A stretch of DNA of 64,000 nucleotides from Paraburkholderia monticola (lineage in GTDB: Bacteria; Pseudomonadota; Gammaproteobacteria; Burkholderiales; Burkholderiaceae). Below the pieces are notes generated by a model. It had not been told where the DNA came from. It was given only the letters and a program-made list of their open reading frames with translations, and ran no database searches. The translations under genes were made by a program, and so were the position numbers. Location of the stretch: the NCBI RefSeq assembly GCF_001580545.1, contig NZ_LRBG01000038.1, positions 186,001 to 250,000 of the forward strand, in the 5' to 3' direction. Numbering within the stretch: the stretch's first letter is position 1; each line of letters opens with the position of its first letter. Below are positions 41,378 to 50,498 of the stretch, piece by piece.

Positions 41378-42760
41378 TCAGCGCTTCTTCATCGTCTCGC
41401 CCGGCGCGCACCAGGCGCCGAGATCTTCTTCAGGCCGGTCGACCGCGCAGCCCCAGTCGAGCGGCTGGTCCTGATCGAAGCGCTTGCCCAGGCGCCACGC
41501 GATCTCCGCGCGCGCCAGTTGCACGCCCATATAGAACGCGTGGCCGCCGTCGGTCTCCAGATCAAGTTGCGGGTAGAGCGCGAACGGATCCTCGCCGCGC
41601 CGGTGGCCGTCGCGGTTGTACACGTGAATGCCATCGGTGCTGACCTGCACGCGGAAATTCGGATCGCGCACGGCGCGCGCGAATTCGTCGATTTCTTCGG
41701 CGCTGTATGGAAACGGGCGTTTCGCGTGGACGGTCGCGAGTTCACTGCTGATGCCCTTCGGCAGCACGTGCTCGGCGCGCGCGGCATGCATCACGCGGCG
41801 CGCGACGTCGGCCTCGCGCAGCGCGCGCCGCGCATGCAGACTCACGGACGTGGTCAGCACCGCACCGATGCGCAACTCGGCGGCCATGCCGAGCAGCACC
41901 GCGTTGATGCCGCTCGTGTCGGCCTCGGTCAGCTCGGTCACGTTGCCGATGCCCATCATGATCGCGATGTCGGGATGGCGTTCGCGCAAGCGCACATAGC
42001 GCGCAATCGACGCGGCCAGGCCGAACGGAATCGGATCGAGAATCGGATCGGCGAGAAACGCGCGGCCGCGCGCCGATAGTGCGTCGATCGCGGCATCGAG
42101 CGAGGCCGCGTCGCCGGGTTCGCGTGCGACGAGGATCGGCGTGGCGGGCACCTCGTCGGCGATCCACAGGCTATCGAGGTTCAGGCTCATCAGATAGTCG
42201 GCGCCCGCGCGGCCGCCGCGCAACAGTTCGTCGTTGCGCATCGAATCGACGCTCACGCGATAGCCTTCGGCCTTCAGCCGCCGCACCGCGTCTTCGAGAT
42301 GCGGAAACGGCGTGTCCGGCAGACAGCCGATGTCGATCACGTCGGCGCCCTGACTTCGATATTCGCGCGCCCGCGCGGCGATGCCGTCGAGGTCGAGCCG
42401 AGGGGCGTCGACGATCTCCGCGAAAATCTCCGTGTCGTAGCGGCTCAGGTCGAACGGCTTGGCCTTGCGGCCGAAATACTGCGGCAAGTCCTTCACCTCC
42501 TCGGGACCGCGTTCGAACGGCACGCCATAGTGCGCGCTCAAGGCGTCGAGATCGCCGCGGCAGCGGCCCGGCACGATCACCCGCTGCGCGGCGAGCGGCG
42601 CAGGCAAGCGGCGCTGGATCAGGTCGGCCGTCATCAACGCGGCGACCTGCAGGCCGATTTCGCGCACCTCCCAGCTGAACGGCGTCGGCGCCATGCCGTC
42701 GAGCACGCGCAGCAGGCTCGGTTCGGCAAGCCGGCCGGTCAGGAAGAGGATGTGGTCCAT
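41378..42760 (-). CDS. Dihydropteroate synthase-like protein (DUF6513) of H4MPT synthesis
   Basis: A 460-residue protein: an N-terminal domain of about 140 residues (MDHILFLTGRLAEPSLLRVL ... YFGRKAKP), then a pterin-binding TIM barrel like DHPS (GADVIDIGCLPDTPFP, VSVDSMRNDELL). It is always found in H4MPT gene clusters and is thought to act in assembling the pterin with the aryl unit; the reaction is unproven. Its start overlaps the end of the flavoprotein gene by 22 bases. Confidence 0.85.
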   Translation of the reverse strand: MDHILFLTGRLAEPSLLRVLDGMAPTPFSWEVREIGLQVAALMTADLIQRRLPAPLAAQRVIVPGRCRGDLDALSAHYGVPFERGPEEVKDLPQYFGRKAKPFDLSRYDTEIFAEIVDAPRLDLDGIAARAREYRSQGADVIDIGCLPDTPFPHLEDAVRRLKAEGYRVSVDSMRNDELLRGGRAGADYLMSLNLDSLWIADEVPATPILVAREPGDAASLDAAIDALSARGRAFLADPILDPIPFGLAASIARYVRLRERHPDIAIMMGIGNVTELTEADTSGINAVLLGMAAELRIGAVLTTSVSLHARRALREADVARRVMHAARAEHVLPKGISSELATVHAKRPFPYSAEEIDEFARAVRDPNFRVQVSTDGIHVYNRDGHRRGEDPFALYPQLDLETDGGHAFYMGVQLARAEIAWRLGKRFDQDQPLDWGCAVDRPEEDLGAWCAPGETMKKR

Positions 42761-43359
42761 GCGAGGTCGAGAGTCGCGAGGCGTTGGGCGAGCGCCGCTT
42801 CGAGTTCGTCGAGCGAGCGCGCGAGCGTCGTGTATTCGAAGCGTGCCAGACGCTCGACGTTATCGAGTTCGATCGCCCGTGGCCGCAACTCGACCCATTC
42901 GTCGGGGCTATGCGTGATCACGCTCGGTTCGGTGTCGCACGCAAAGACGATGCCGGGGATGCATTGCTTGCCAGCCTGCGCGTACATGTTGGTCGGCAGC
43001 GTATCGGAGATGCCGTGCGCGCATTTGGCGACCGTGTTGCTGGTGGCGGGCGCGATCACGACCGTGTGATAGACGCCGTGATACAGCATGCCGACCGGCA
43101 CGCCGCTCGCGCTGTTGTCACGCAGCACGCGGAACTGTTCGCGCAGCTTGTCGAGCGGCCAGCCATAGAGCGGCAGCACTTCTTCGGCCGCCGCGGACAG
43201 AAACAGATCGACGCGCGGCAAGCGCCGCGCGAGCGCGATCGATTCTTCGAGCATGTGACCGGAGCCGGTCACGCACCACGCGAAGCGCGCATCCGGCTTG
43301 AAGTCGGCGAGGTCGCGCGCGGCCTTCGGTGCCGACTCGCTGGACGACGACTGCGTCAT
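42739..43359 (-). CDS. Flavoprotein, dihydromethanopterin reductase (DmrB/AfpA)-like
   Basis: A 206-residue flavodoxin/PpcDC-fold flavoprotein: CVTGSGHMLEESIAL, PATSNTVAKCAHGISDTLPTNM. The family reduces dihydromethanopterin to H4MPT, the last step of cofactor synthesis. It overlaps the sigma-54 activator gene upstream (ATGA) and the DUF6513 gene downstream. Confidence 0.85.
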   Translation of the reverse strand: MTQSSSSESAPKAARDLADFKPDARFAWCVTGSGHMLEESIALARRLPRVDLFLSAAAEEVLPLYGWPLDKLREQFRVLRDNSASGVPVGMLYHGVYHTVVIAPATSNTVAKCAHGISDTLPTNMYAQAGKQCIPGIVFACDTEPSVITHSPDEWVELRPRAIELDNVERLARFEYTTLARSLDELEAALAQRLATLDLAWTTSSS

Positions 43360-45413
43360 GCGTCGAGATCGAGCGGCAAGCCGTCGGGCGGCGCGCCTTC
43401 GTGCGACAGCCGGATGTGCAGCCGGCGCATCTTGCGGTACAGCGTGTTGCGGCTGATGCCGAGCGCCTTCGCGACATTGCTGACATTCCAGCGGTGCTCG
43501 TCGAGCAACGACAGCACCGTTTCGCGCTCGTTGAGCTGGATCGCGTTCAGCGAAGAAATGTCCACGTCGTCGGCGAGATGCGCGTCCATGTCCGCGCTGG
43601 CGAGGCGCAAGGCGGTGGGCATGTCGGCCGCCGAGGTGCGCTGCGTGACCTCGGGCGGCAGATGCTCGCAACGGATTGGCTCGCCGTCGGACAGCGCGAC
43701 CGCCATCTGCAGGACGTGACGCAACTGGCGGATGTTGCCGGGCCACGCGTAGGTGAGCAGCGCGTGTTCGGCTTCCGGCGTCAGCTCGGGCGGATCGTCG
43801 GTTTCGTTGGCGAGCAGATGATGGATCAGCGGGAGCTTGTCGACGCGCTCGCGCAGCGTCGGCAGATTCAGCTCGACGCCCTTCAGCCGGTAGTACAGGT
43901 CCTCGCGGAACTGGCCGCTTTGCACGAGTTCGAGCAGATTGCGGTGGCTCGCGCTGATCAGCTGGAAGTTGACCTTGACGGTGGTCTCGGCGCCGAGCGG
44001 GGTGACCTCGTGTTCCTCGATCACGCGCAGCAGCCGCGCCTGCAACACCAGCGGCATGTCGCCGATTTCGTCTAGAAACAGCGTGCCGCCGTTGGCCTGC
44101 ACGATCTTGCCGCGCCGTCCTTCGCGCTGCGCGCCGGTGAACGCGCCCGCACGATAGCCGAACAGTTCGCTCTCGATCAGGTTCTCCGGCAGCGACGCGC
44201 AATTGACCGGCACGAACGGACCGTCGGCATGCGGGCTGATGCTATGCAGCGCCTGCGCGAAGACTTCCTTGCCGGTGCCGGTCTGGCCGCGCAGCACGAT
44301 CGGAATCTTGCGCTGGATCACGCGCGCGGCCAATTGGATCTGCGAGGCCATGCGCGGGTCGCCGAATTCGAGGTGGGCGATTTCGTCGAGCTTCGGCGCC
44401 GGTGCGTGTTTTTCTGGCTTGTCGGGCACGCTGCTGCTGCGCACGGTCGGATCGGTGACGATCACGCGCGTCATGCGCCCGGTGGCGTTCTGCGGCGTTT
44501 GCGCGACAAGGAAAAAGCGGTTCGTCGCGTTCGCGCTGTAGACGGTGACTGGATGGAACGAGCCGCGGATGCTGCGCGCGATCATGTCTTCGAGCGACGC
44601 GTTGAACGCTTCCTCGATGCGCCGGCCGCGCAATTCGCTGAGCGAGCGGAAGCCGAGCTGGAACAGGGCGCTGCGATTCGCGGCGAGCACGGTGCTGTCG
44701 TCACCGACCGCGAGCTTGCCGCCGTGCAGTGTGCCGACGAATTCCGGGCGGCTGTGGAAATGGATCATGTTCGCGTGCCGGTAGCGCGCATCGAGCAGAC
44801 GGTTTTCGATCATCTGCCGCGACATGCCGACCAGCACCAGCGAATGCTGCTGCAGCAGCTTCGAGCGGCTCGTGACGTCGAGCACGCCGGCGATTTCGCC
44901 GCTGTCGTCGAAGATCGGCGCGGCCGAGCAGGTGAGCGAGGTATAGCGCGGATAGAAATGTTCGTGCTGACAGACGGCGATGCAGTCGCGCTCCGCGAGG
45001 CAGGTGCCCATGCCGTTGGTGCCGGCTTCGCGCTCGCTCCACAGCGCGCCGACGCGAAAGCCGTCGGCGGCGACCGCCTCGGCGAACGGCACCGACGACA
45101 CCTGATGCACGATCACGCCGCCCGAATCGACCAGCACGACCGCGAGCTCGGGGTCGGCCAGTTGCTGATAGAGCGTGGTCATTTCGAGCTTCGAACAGGC
45201 GATCAAATCGCCGAGCGCCTCGCGGCGGGCGCTGAGTTCGTACTCGGTGAGCACTGGAGGCGGCACGAAGCGCGCGGGGTCCAGCTGGAATTCGTTGATG
45301 CAGCGCGCCCAGGACTGAGCGACGGATTCGCTTGTCGGCCGCGTGGTCAATTGATGGTTGACGACGTTCAGAACTTCCCGGACGTGCGAACTGCTGTCAG
45401 CGAGCAACGACAT
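43356..45413 (-). CDS. Sigma-54-dependent transcriptional activator, AcoR-like
   Basis: A 685-residue activator: N-terminal segment, GAF sensor domain (about 80-205), a PAS-like linker, AAA+ domain with Walker A GQTGTGKE (376-383), sigma-54 contact loop GAFTGA (423-428) and Walker B GGTLFLDE (443-450), then a Fis-type helix-turn-helix (SNVAKALGISRNTLYRKM). It is co-translated with two H4MPT genes. GGAG lies 9 bases before the ATG at 45413. Sigma-54-like promoters before several C1 operons make it their likely regulator; the ligand of the GAF domain is unknown. Confidence 0.88.
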   Translation of the reverse strand: MSLLADSSSHVREVLNVVNHQLTTRPTSESVAQSWARCINEFQLDPARFVPPPVLTEYELSARREALGDLIACSKLEMTTLYQQLADPELAVVLVDSGGVIVHQVSSVPFAEAVAADGFRVGALWSEREAGTNGMGTCLAERDCIAVCQHEHFYPRYTSLTCSAAPIFDDSGEIAGVLDVTSRSKLLQQHSLVLVGMSRQMIENRLLDARYRHANMIHFHSRPEFVGTLHGGKLAVGDDSTVLAANRSALFQLGFRSLSELRGRRIEEAFNASLEDMIARSIRGSFHPVTVYSANATNRFFLVAQTPQNATGRMTRVIVTDPTVRSSSVPDKPEKHAPAPKLDEIAHLEFGDPRMASQIQLAARVIQRKIPIVLRGQTGTGKEVFAQALHSISPHADGPFVPVNCASLPENLIESELFGYRAGAFTGAQREGRRGKIVQANGGTLFLDEIGDMPLVLQARLLRVIEEHEVTPLGAETTVKVNFQLISASHRNLLELVQSGQFREDLYYRLKGVELNLPTLRERVDKLPLIHHLLANETDDPPELTPEAEHALLTYAWPGNIRQLRHVLQMAVALSDGEPIRCEHLPPEVTQRTSAADMPTALRLASADMDAHLADDVDISSLNAIQLNERETVLSLLDEHRWNVSNVAKALGISRNTLYRKMRRLHIRLSHEGAPPDGLPLDLDA

Positions 45414-45562
45414 GGGATTTGTCTCCGATGCGCCATTTCGCCGGCGTGATTGCTTCGCACGCCGCGAATGCCGCTTTATCAAGCCTGCCTGCCCTCGACG
45501 CGGCGGAATCTCAGTTCCCCTGCGCCCTCGCGACCGGCCCTGCTACGAGGCGGGTATTTAAA

Positions 45563-45591
45563 ACTGTACGCCCGATGCCAGATTGGTTCAA
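45563..45591 (-). promoter_or_regulatory. Candidate sigma-70 promoter of the sigma-54 activator gene
   Basis: Minus strand TTGAAC, 17-base spacer, TACAGT. It lies 150 bases upstream of the start codon, downstream of the palindromes at 45663-45706. Confidence 0.4.
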
Positions 45592-45691
45592 CAGAAAGTC
45601 TCTTTGGGTTTACCTCACCGTGCCCGAAATTTGCTTTTCTCGATGCGCGACGCGTTAAACGGTTTGCACGTTGTGTGCCTGTCGCAGCTTT

Positions 45692-45706
45692 GGCACACAG
45701 TGTGCC
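45692..45706. promoter_or_regulatory. Perfect palindrome GGCACACAGTGTGCC
   Basis: Seven-base arms around one A. It is the clearest copy of the RNNACA-N3-TGYGYC motif also seen at 53937, 54496 and 60486, and is likely the binding site of the adjacent activator (autoregulation). It also happens to satisfy GG-N10-GC on both strands, so reading it as a sigma-54 promoter cannot be excluded. Confidence 0.55.
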
Positions 45707-45790
45707 GCGCGTCGTTCAGTTCTACTGTTCTACTGTTCCGCTCCTCATCACAGGCTGTTCATTCCGGGCCGCGCCGCGGCGGAGACCATC

Positions 45791-46297
45791 ATGGATCGTA
45801 TCGATACTGTTCGCCTTGCCGCATTTTCCAGCTTCGGCGCGAATCCCGGCTCGCAGGCCGACGCTTTGCCCGAGCGCCTCGACATCGTCTTCATCGAGAA
45901 TTTCGTCGGCCGGACGGTCATCGGGATCGATAGCAGCGAGCAGCACGTGGCGCAACCGGTGCGCGTGAATCTCGCGATCGGCGTGCCCGCGATCCGCGCA
46001 TGCACGACGGACCGGATCGAAGATACGGTCAACTACGCGGCGGTGCGCGAGGCGCTCGTCGCGCTATTCGCGTCGCATCACGTGCGGCTGCTGGAAGCGC
46101 TGGCCGAGACGATCGCGCAACTGCTGATCGCCGAGTTCGGCGCGCACTGGGTACGTGTGTCGCTAGCGAAACCGGCCAAATTCGCCGATCTCGCGGCCGT
46201 CGGCGTGCAGATCGAGCGGCGTCGCGGCGATGGCCCGGCGACGAGCGCGGGCGTCGCGCGTTATGCGTCGCTGGGTGAGGGGCTGGTGCCGAACTGA
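45791..46297 (+). CDS. Dihydroneopterin aldolase (FolB)-like protein
   Basis: A 168-residue T-fold protein with an N-terminal extension of about 30 residues, then LDIVFIENFVGRTVIGID, DTVNYAAVREAL and LLEALAETIAQLLIAEF. FolB cleaves dihydroneopterin in folate synthesis; in this setting it probably supplies the pterin of H4MPT. It is divergent from the activator gene and converges with the secreted-protein gene at 46362. Confidence 0.8.
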   Translation: MDRIDTVRLAAFSSFGANPGSQADALPERLDIVFIENFVGRTVIGIDSSEQHVAQPVRVNLAIGVPAIRACTTDRIEDTVNYAAVREALVALFASHHVRLLEALAETIAQLLIAEFGAHWVRVSLAKPAKFADLAAVGVQIERRRGDGPATSAGVARYASLGEGLVPN

Positions 46298-46299
46298 CG

Positions 46300-46329
46300 G
46301 GGGCGGCCATCCGCGGGGCGGCCATCCGC
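46300..46329. repeat. Two tandem 15-base repeats
   Basis: GGGGCGGCCATCCGC occurs twice without gap, followed by the first six bases of a third copy. It lies just after the FolB-like stop and runs into a hairpin. Slippage duplication in a non-coding tail is the simplest reading. Confidence 0.8.
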
Positions 46330-46346
46330 GGGGCGCCCGCCCCGCG
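46327..46346. terminator. Hairpin between converging genes
   Basis: CGCGGGGC, a 4-base loop, GCCCCGCG. An 8-bp GC stem between the stops of the FolB-like gene and the gene at 46362. No T-run on either side, so termination efficiency is uncertain. Confidence 0.45.
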
Positions 46347-46361
46347 CATTTCAGCCAGCCG

Positions 46362-46739
46362 TCATTTCGCCGCCGTCGGTGTTTTCTGCGCACCGAGCCC
46401 GCACGCCTGATACGCGGTGGTTTGCAGCGCGCGGAATTTCTTCGTTTGCGCCTTCGCCTGGTCGACGCGGAACTCCGCGCCGCCCTCGCCGCCGAGCGTC
46501 GCGTACTTCGAGAAGGTCGACTGGTCGACGAATTCGTCGTACGGCAACGACGCGGCCATCTTGTCGATTACGCACGAGCACTTATACACGTTCGCGAAAT
46601 CGTGGCCGTTATCGTCCATGCAGGTGAGCACGTATTCGACGCGGCCCTCGGTCGGATAGTTATAGCCTTCCGCCCACGCGAGCGGTGCGGCAAGCGCGAG
46701 CGAGGTCAAGGCAAGAAGCGCGCGACATCTGATGATCAT
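46362..46739 (-). CDS. Small secreted protein of unknown function next to fae
   Basis: A 125-residue protein with a signal peptide (MIIRCRALLALTSLALAAPLAWA). The mature part has TCMDDNGHDFANVYKCSCVIDKMA with Cys pairs and a final ACG, suggesting disulfide bonds, and a charged C-terminal half. I recognise no family. GAGG precedes the ATG by 6 bases. It lies 103 bases after fae and may be its last co-transcribed neighbour. A periplasmic protein in a cytoplasmic formaldehyde cluster hints at a link with methanol oxidation. Confidence 0.75.
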   Translation of the reverse strand: MIIRCRALLALTSLALAAPLAWAEGYNYPTEGRVEYVLTCMDDNGHDFANVYKCSCVIDKMAASLPYDEFVDQSTFSKYATLGGEGGAEFRVDQAKAQTKKFRALQTTAYQACGLGAQKTPTAAK

Positions 46740-46842
46740 TGAATGCCTCTGCGAGAGACGGGACAGGCGAGGAGGCGGGGCGGGTATGACACCGCTAACG
46801 ACACCGCTAACGGCGCCGCGTCTCCTGCGCGTGCATGTGCCG

Positions 46843-47352
46843 TCAGTTTGGCGCAAACGGATGCGCGACGGTACCTTTCTTCGCCACCACTTCAGCCGCG
46901 CTCGGCTCGCCGCTGACGGCGCGCTTGATGGCCTCGCGTGTCGCCTGATAGTTGAACTGCTGGATCTTCTTGTCGTCCTCGGCCTGCCAGTGAATGAAGA
47001 CGCCGACGCAGACGAACAGATCGTCGGCCTCGTCCGCGGGAATCGTGCCGTCCTCGACGCTGTCGGCCACCGCGAGCGCGACCGCGTGCTGTGCCGGGCC
47101 GAACATCTGCACGGCCTGCTTGGCGCCCTTGATCGTCACCTTGTTGAACAGGATCGTGTTGGGCTTCGCGATCAGATTGGGGGCGACGACGGCGAGTAGC
47201 GACGTGAAGCCGTCCTTGTTGTTGGTGAGCGCGTTGCAAAACGCGGTTTCCGCAGCGGAACCTCGCGGTCCGATCAGCAAGTCGATGTGCGCGACCTCAT
47301 TGCCGTCGCCGACGAGCGACTCGCCGACCATGACGCGGTTGATCTTGGCCAT
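46843..47352 (-). CDS. fae: Formaldehyde-activating enzyme
   Basis: A 169-residue enzyme starting MAKINRVMVGESLVGDGNEVAHIDLLIG, with His22 as catalytic base in NEVAHID and blocks NKVTIKGAKQAVQMFGPAQ and VFIHWQAEDD. It condenses formaldehyde with H4MPT to methylene-H4MPT, protecting the cell. GGAGGA is 5 bases before the ATG. It is separated from the CitG-like gene by 181 bases that contain a possible own promoter. Confidence 0.97.
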   Translation of the reverse strand: MAKINRVMVGESLVGDGNEVAHIDLLIGPRGSAAETAFCNALTNNKDGFTSLLAVVAPNLIAKPNTILFNKVTIKGAKQAVQMFGPAQHAVALAVADSVEDGTIPADEADDLFVCVGVFIHWQAEDDKKIQQFNYQATREAIKRAVSGEPSAAEVVAKKGTVAHPFAPN

Positions 47353-47458
47353 TCTGTTCCTCCAATGAGTAGGTATGGACCTGCTGAAGAGGCGCCGCCT
47401 GCGACCGTCCAGAAAAGCATCGCGAAAGCGGTGCGGGAATGCACGGCGGTACTAACTA

Positions 47459-47472
47459 ACAGGTTCCGTGCC
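47459..47472 (-). promoter_or_regulatory. Possible sigma-54-type promoter of fae
   Basis: Minus strand CTGGCACGGAACCTGTTA has a perfect -24 box TGGCACG, but the -12 dinucleotide is GT instead of GC. The predicted start gives a leader of about 100 bases. Confidence 0.35.
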
Positions 47473-47533
47473 AGTTGTGGCGATGCGCGTCCGGCGCGGT
47501 GTTCGGGTCTCGTTCGGCCCGCGAGGTCGAGGA

Positions 47534-48451
47534 CTAACCGGGCCTTTCCACACAGCGCGCGACGAACAGCGTGGCCACCGCGAGGTCCGCGCTGGTGCCG
47601 GGATTGATCGCGCGCGCCTTCAGTTCGGCGTCCCAAGCATCGAGCTGCGGATCGCTGGTCGCAAGACGTCCGGCGGAGGGTGTTTGGCGCCAGCGCGCGT
47701 GCTGCTCGCGTGCCATGAGCGTGACACTCTGCGCCAGCGTCAGCCCGTGCTTGCGCACAATGTGAGAGTCGGGCCAGCCGCCGAGGAACGCCAGAAACAC
47801 GTTGAGCATCGCGCTTTCGTAGGCGGCCTGGGGCGCATTGCCGCGCATCTGCGCCGTGGCTTCGCGGTACGCGGCGAGGCCGGTGTCGAACAGGTCGGCG
47901 AAACCGTTCGCGTATTGCCGCGCGATGCTGTCGCGCTCGCTGGCGAGCCGCATCGCGTCGCGCAGGCCGATGGTCGGCGGCGCGTGGACCGATTGCTCGG
48001 GCGCATCCCCAAGGCCGCCGGGATTGGCGAGCGCAATCGCGCGGTAGGCGAGCCGCGCGTCTTCGAGGTCGAGGCGGCTCAGCACCGCACCGACGGCCGC
48101 GCGCCACGCCGGCGCCGACAGCGGCCGCGCGCCGGTGTCTTCGAGCGCCGCGGCGAGCGGCGCCACCAGCAGCACGATGCCGAGATTCGTGTTGCAGCCG
48201 ACGGCCGCGCGCGTGCGCGTGACCGCGTCGAGAATGCGCTGTCCGACCCGGGCGCCGCGCGCGAATAGCGCGTCGAGCGACGCGTCCGCGCTGGCCAGGA
48301 ACTGCGCCGCATGCATGCCGTGGCCGGGACTGTGCGTGCTGACGTTGCCGGGTTTCGGCGTGGTGATGTCGAGCGCGCAGGCTTCGAGAAAAGCCGCGCG
48401 CGCGTGTTCGAAGAGCATTTCGGGGGTGTCGGCCATTACGCTCAGGCTCAT
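47534..48451 (-). CDS. Triphosphoribosyl-dephospho-CoA synthase (CitG)-like protein
   Basis: A 305-residue helical protein: TTPKPGNVSTHSPGHGM, VGCNTNLGIVLLVAPLAAA, LGGWPDSHIVRKHG and INPGTSADL, all family motifs. CitG makes the prosthetic group of citrate lyase, which is absent here; homologs in H4MPT clusters are believed to attach a phosphoribosyl unit in the cofactor side chain. It overlaps the RimK-like gene by ATGA. Confidence 0.82.
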   Translation of the reverse strand: MSLSVMADTPEMLFEHARAAFLEACALDITTPKPGNVSTHSPGHGMHAAQFLASADASLDALFARGARVGQRILDAVTRTRAAVGCNTNLGIVLLVAPLAAALEDTGARPLSAPAWRAAVGAVLSRLDLEDARLAYRAIALANPGGLGDAPEQSVHAPPTIGLRDAMRLASERDSIARQYANGFADLFDTGLAAYREATAQMRGNAPQAAYESAMLNVFLAFLGGWPDSHIVRKHGLTLAQSVTLMAREQHARWRQTPSAGRLATSDPQLDAWDAELKARAINPGTSADLAVATLFVARCVERPG

Positions 48452-49476
48452 GCGAGGCGCTGAGGCGGCTGGTCAGGCCATTCAGCCCCCGCGGCTTGCT
48501 CGGCCTGCTCGTTCACGCGCCGCTGCGCCGCGAGCTTGCGATCGAGCAGATCGTCGACGAGCGCCGCCGCGATATCGAACGGCACGACCGACTGCAAACC
48601 GCGCCACGCGGCCACGCCGTTGACTTCGAGCACGAGCGGCAGGGCGTCGTCGGCGGGGTTGGGGATCAGGTCCACGCCCGCGTAGTCGAGCCCGAGCGCG
48701 GCGGTGGCGCGCACGGCGGTCTGCGCGAGCGGCAGCGTCAGTTCCGCGGGCTCGCAGCGCGCGCCTTGCGCGACGTTATGAATCCAGCCCTTGCCGCCAC
48801 TGCGCCGCATCGCCGCGACCGCCTTGCCGCCGATCACCAGCACCCGCCAGTCGAACCCGGGCCGGCCGCTGGCGACGAAGCGCTGCAGATAAGCGACCTG
48901 CCGGTAACGCGCGAGCGACGGCAACGGCGCGAGCAGCCCGCCGCGCGCGCCCAGCCGTTTGAGCCCGTGGCCTTGCGAGCCGAACAGCGGCTTGAGCACC
49001 ACCTGACGGCCGGCGGCCGCCTCGCGCATCAGTACGCGTTGCGCGAACGCCGCCGATTCGCCGGCCCAGGTGGCCGGCGTCGGCACGCCCGCGCGATGCA
49101 GCAGGAAGCTCGTCATCGATTTGTCGACGCTGCGCTCGATCGCGCGCGCGTCGTTGTAGACCGGCACGCCCGACTCGCGCAGCGCGTGCAGGATGCCGAG
49201 CCGCAGCGTGACCTGCTCGAAGGTGCCGCCAGCGATGCCGCGCACGAACACCGCGTCCGGCAGCGTGTGGCCGAACCCCGGCACGACGAGGCCGTGCGGC
49301 AGCCACGTGGTGTCGATCCGGCATGCCGCGAGATCGACGCAACGCGCGTCGGCGCCGCGCGCGCGGAACGCTTTTTTCAGGCGGCCGGTGTGCCAGCCGG
49401 TTTCGTCGGTCATGATCGCGACGCGCACGCCCGCATGGGTCGCGCCGGGCGGTGTAAGTGGCGTGGACATCATCAT
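48448..49476 (-). CDS. RimK-family ATP-grasp ligase (MptN-like)
   Basis: A 342-residue ATP-grasp ligase: VVLKPLFGSQGHGLKRL, FDWRVLVIGGKAVAAMRR, and LVLEVNGVAAWRGLQ at the metal site. RimK-type enzymes add glutamate; MptN adds it to H4MPT, so a similar tailing step is likely. Three ATG codons in a row (49476, 49473, 49470) leave the exact start open; the first gives an ATGA overlap with mch. Confidence 0.82.
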   Translation of the reverse strand: MMMSTPLTPPGATHAGVRVAIMTDETGWHTGRLKKAFRARGADARCVDLAACRIDTTWLPHGLVVPGFGHTLPDAVFVRGIAGGTFEQVTLRLGILHALRESGVPVYNDARAIERSVDKSMTSFLLHRAGVPTPATWAGESAAFAQRVLMREAAAGRQVVLKPLFGSQGHGLKRLGARGGLLAPLPSLARYRQVAYLQRFVASGRPGFDWRVLVIGGKAVAAMRRSGGKGWIHNVAQGARCEPAELTLPLAQTAVRATAALGLDYAGVDLIPNPADDALPLVLEVNGVAAWRGLQSVVPFDIAAALVDDLLDRKLAAQRRVNEQAEQAAGAEWPDQPPQRLA

Positions 49477-50498
49477 GCGGCGGACTGGCCGCCCCACTGT
49501 TGCTGCAGCAGACCGGCGTCGAGCCGGCCGCCGTGATAGGTCGCGCCGCTTTCGAGGCTGCTGACCCACACCTCGGCGGGTGCGAACAGCGCGGGATCGA
49601 TCTGATAGAAGTCGAAATTGACGGCCGTGAAGACATCGGCGAACGGCCGGCCGTAATCGCGCGAATTCGAGGCGGGCAAGCTCGCGGCGAGACGTCGCGC
49701 GATCTCGTCGTGCTGGACCGTCAGATGCACGCGGCCGCCGTACAGGATCGCGTCGTTGGTGCGACCCATCGCCTGAATGCCGTCGGGCGCGGGCGGCGGC
49801 AGCGGCGCCGAGCCCGTGCCCGCGACGATCTCGTCGAGCGGCACGCCGAGCACGTGCACTTTGTGCAGCGCAACTTCGACGACCCGGGCGACCACCTGTA
49901 CCGTTCCCGCGACAGAGTGTGTCGGCGTGACGATCAGCGTCAGGTTTTCGGGCGCGAGGCCGCAGTCGCGCAACACCTTGTCGATCACGACCTGGGGCGG
50001 CAGACGGTCCACTTCGAGCACCAGCGCGCCGCGTTCGTGGCGGTCGCGATAGCCGAGCTCGTCGAAGAGCGGCTCCTTGACCGCGAGCGCGCGGGCAGGT
50101 CCCGAGCCGAGCGAAAAGAACTTCTTGCCGCCGGTCTGTTCCTTGGTGGCCGAGAGGCTCCAGCCCGCGTACTGGCTGCCGAGACAAGCCAGAACCGGCG
50201 TCGAGGTGCTGACTTCGAGCATCGTGGGCCAGAGCGGCGCGGCGTCGAGGTTCGCGCGCACCGCGACGCGGCCGAGTCCGCCCATGCAGATGCGGGCGAT
50301 CAGCACACCGGCATCGAGACTGCCGCGCGCGTCGACGCCGGCGTCGGCGATCACGGTGCCGTCGGCCGTGCGCGTGAGCGCGACGCCGAGGCGCGCGGCC
50401 TGATCGACGAGCCGTGCGACGAGGCGCTCGCTCAGGGCGTTCACGCTCGGCAGGGTGCCGGGCGGCGAGGTGTCAGGGGTGGGCGTGGAGGCAGGCAT
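49473..50498 (-). CDS. mch: Methenyl-H4MPT cyclohydrolase
   Basis: A 341-residue enzyme: DAGVLIARICMGGLGRVAV, LACLGSQYAGWSL, FFSLGSGPARAL, GRTNDAILYGG and ATYHGG are family blocks. It converts methenyl-H4MPT to formyl-H4MPT. The start is uncertain: ATG 50498 or 50510, neither with a good Shine-Dalgarno, both inside the end of the ATP-grasp gene (overlap 26 or 38 bases), suggesting translational coupling. Confidence 0.94.
   Translation of the reverse strand: MPASTPTPDTSPPGTLPSVNALSERLVARLVDQAARLGVALTRTADGTVIADAGVDARGSLDAGVLIARICMGGLGRVAVRANLDAAPLWPTMLEVSTSTPVLACLGSQYAGWSLSATKEQTGGKKFFSLGSGPARALAVKEPLFDELGYRDRHERGALVLEVDRLPPQVVIDKVLRDCGLAPENLTLIVTPTHSVAGTVQVVARVVEVALHKVHVLGVPLDEIVAGTGSAPLPPPAPDGIQAMGRTNDAILYGGRVHLTVQHDEIARRLAASLPASNSRDYGRPFADVFTAVNFDFYQIDPALFAPAEVWVSSLESGATYHGGRLDAGLLQQQWGGQSAA

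Larger units (their letters stand above)
45414..45790. promoter_or_regulatory. Divergent control region, sigma-54 activator / folB-like gene
   Basis: 377 bases, AT-richer than average, with no credible gene. It contains a candidate sigma-70 promoter for the activator (45563-45591), the perfect palindrome at 45692-45706, and a related imperfect copy TTTGCACGTTGTGTGCC at 45663-45679. GGAG lies 6 bases before the folB-like ATG. Confidence 0.55.

Noticed and set aside
45619..45636. A TTGCT box before the folB-like gene as a sigma-54 promoter
   Set aside because: The -24 part (GTGCCCG) misses the required GG, and the activator-type palindromes would be downstream.
46300..46346. Tandem repeats as a CRISPR-like or mobile-element end
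   Set aside because: Only two 15-base copies with no spacers and no associated genes; they merge into a simple hairpin.
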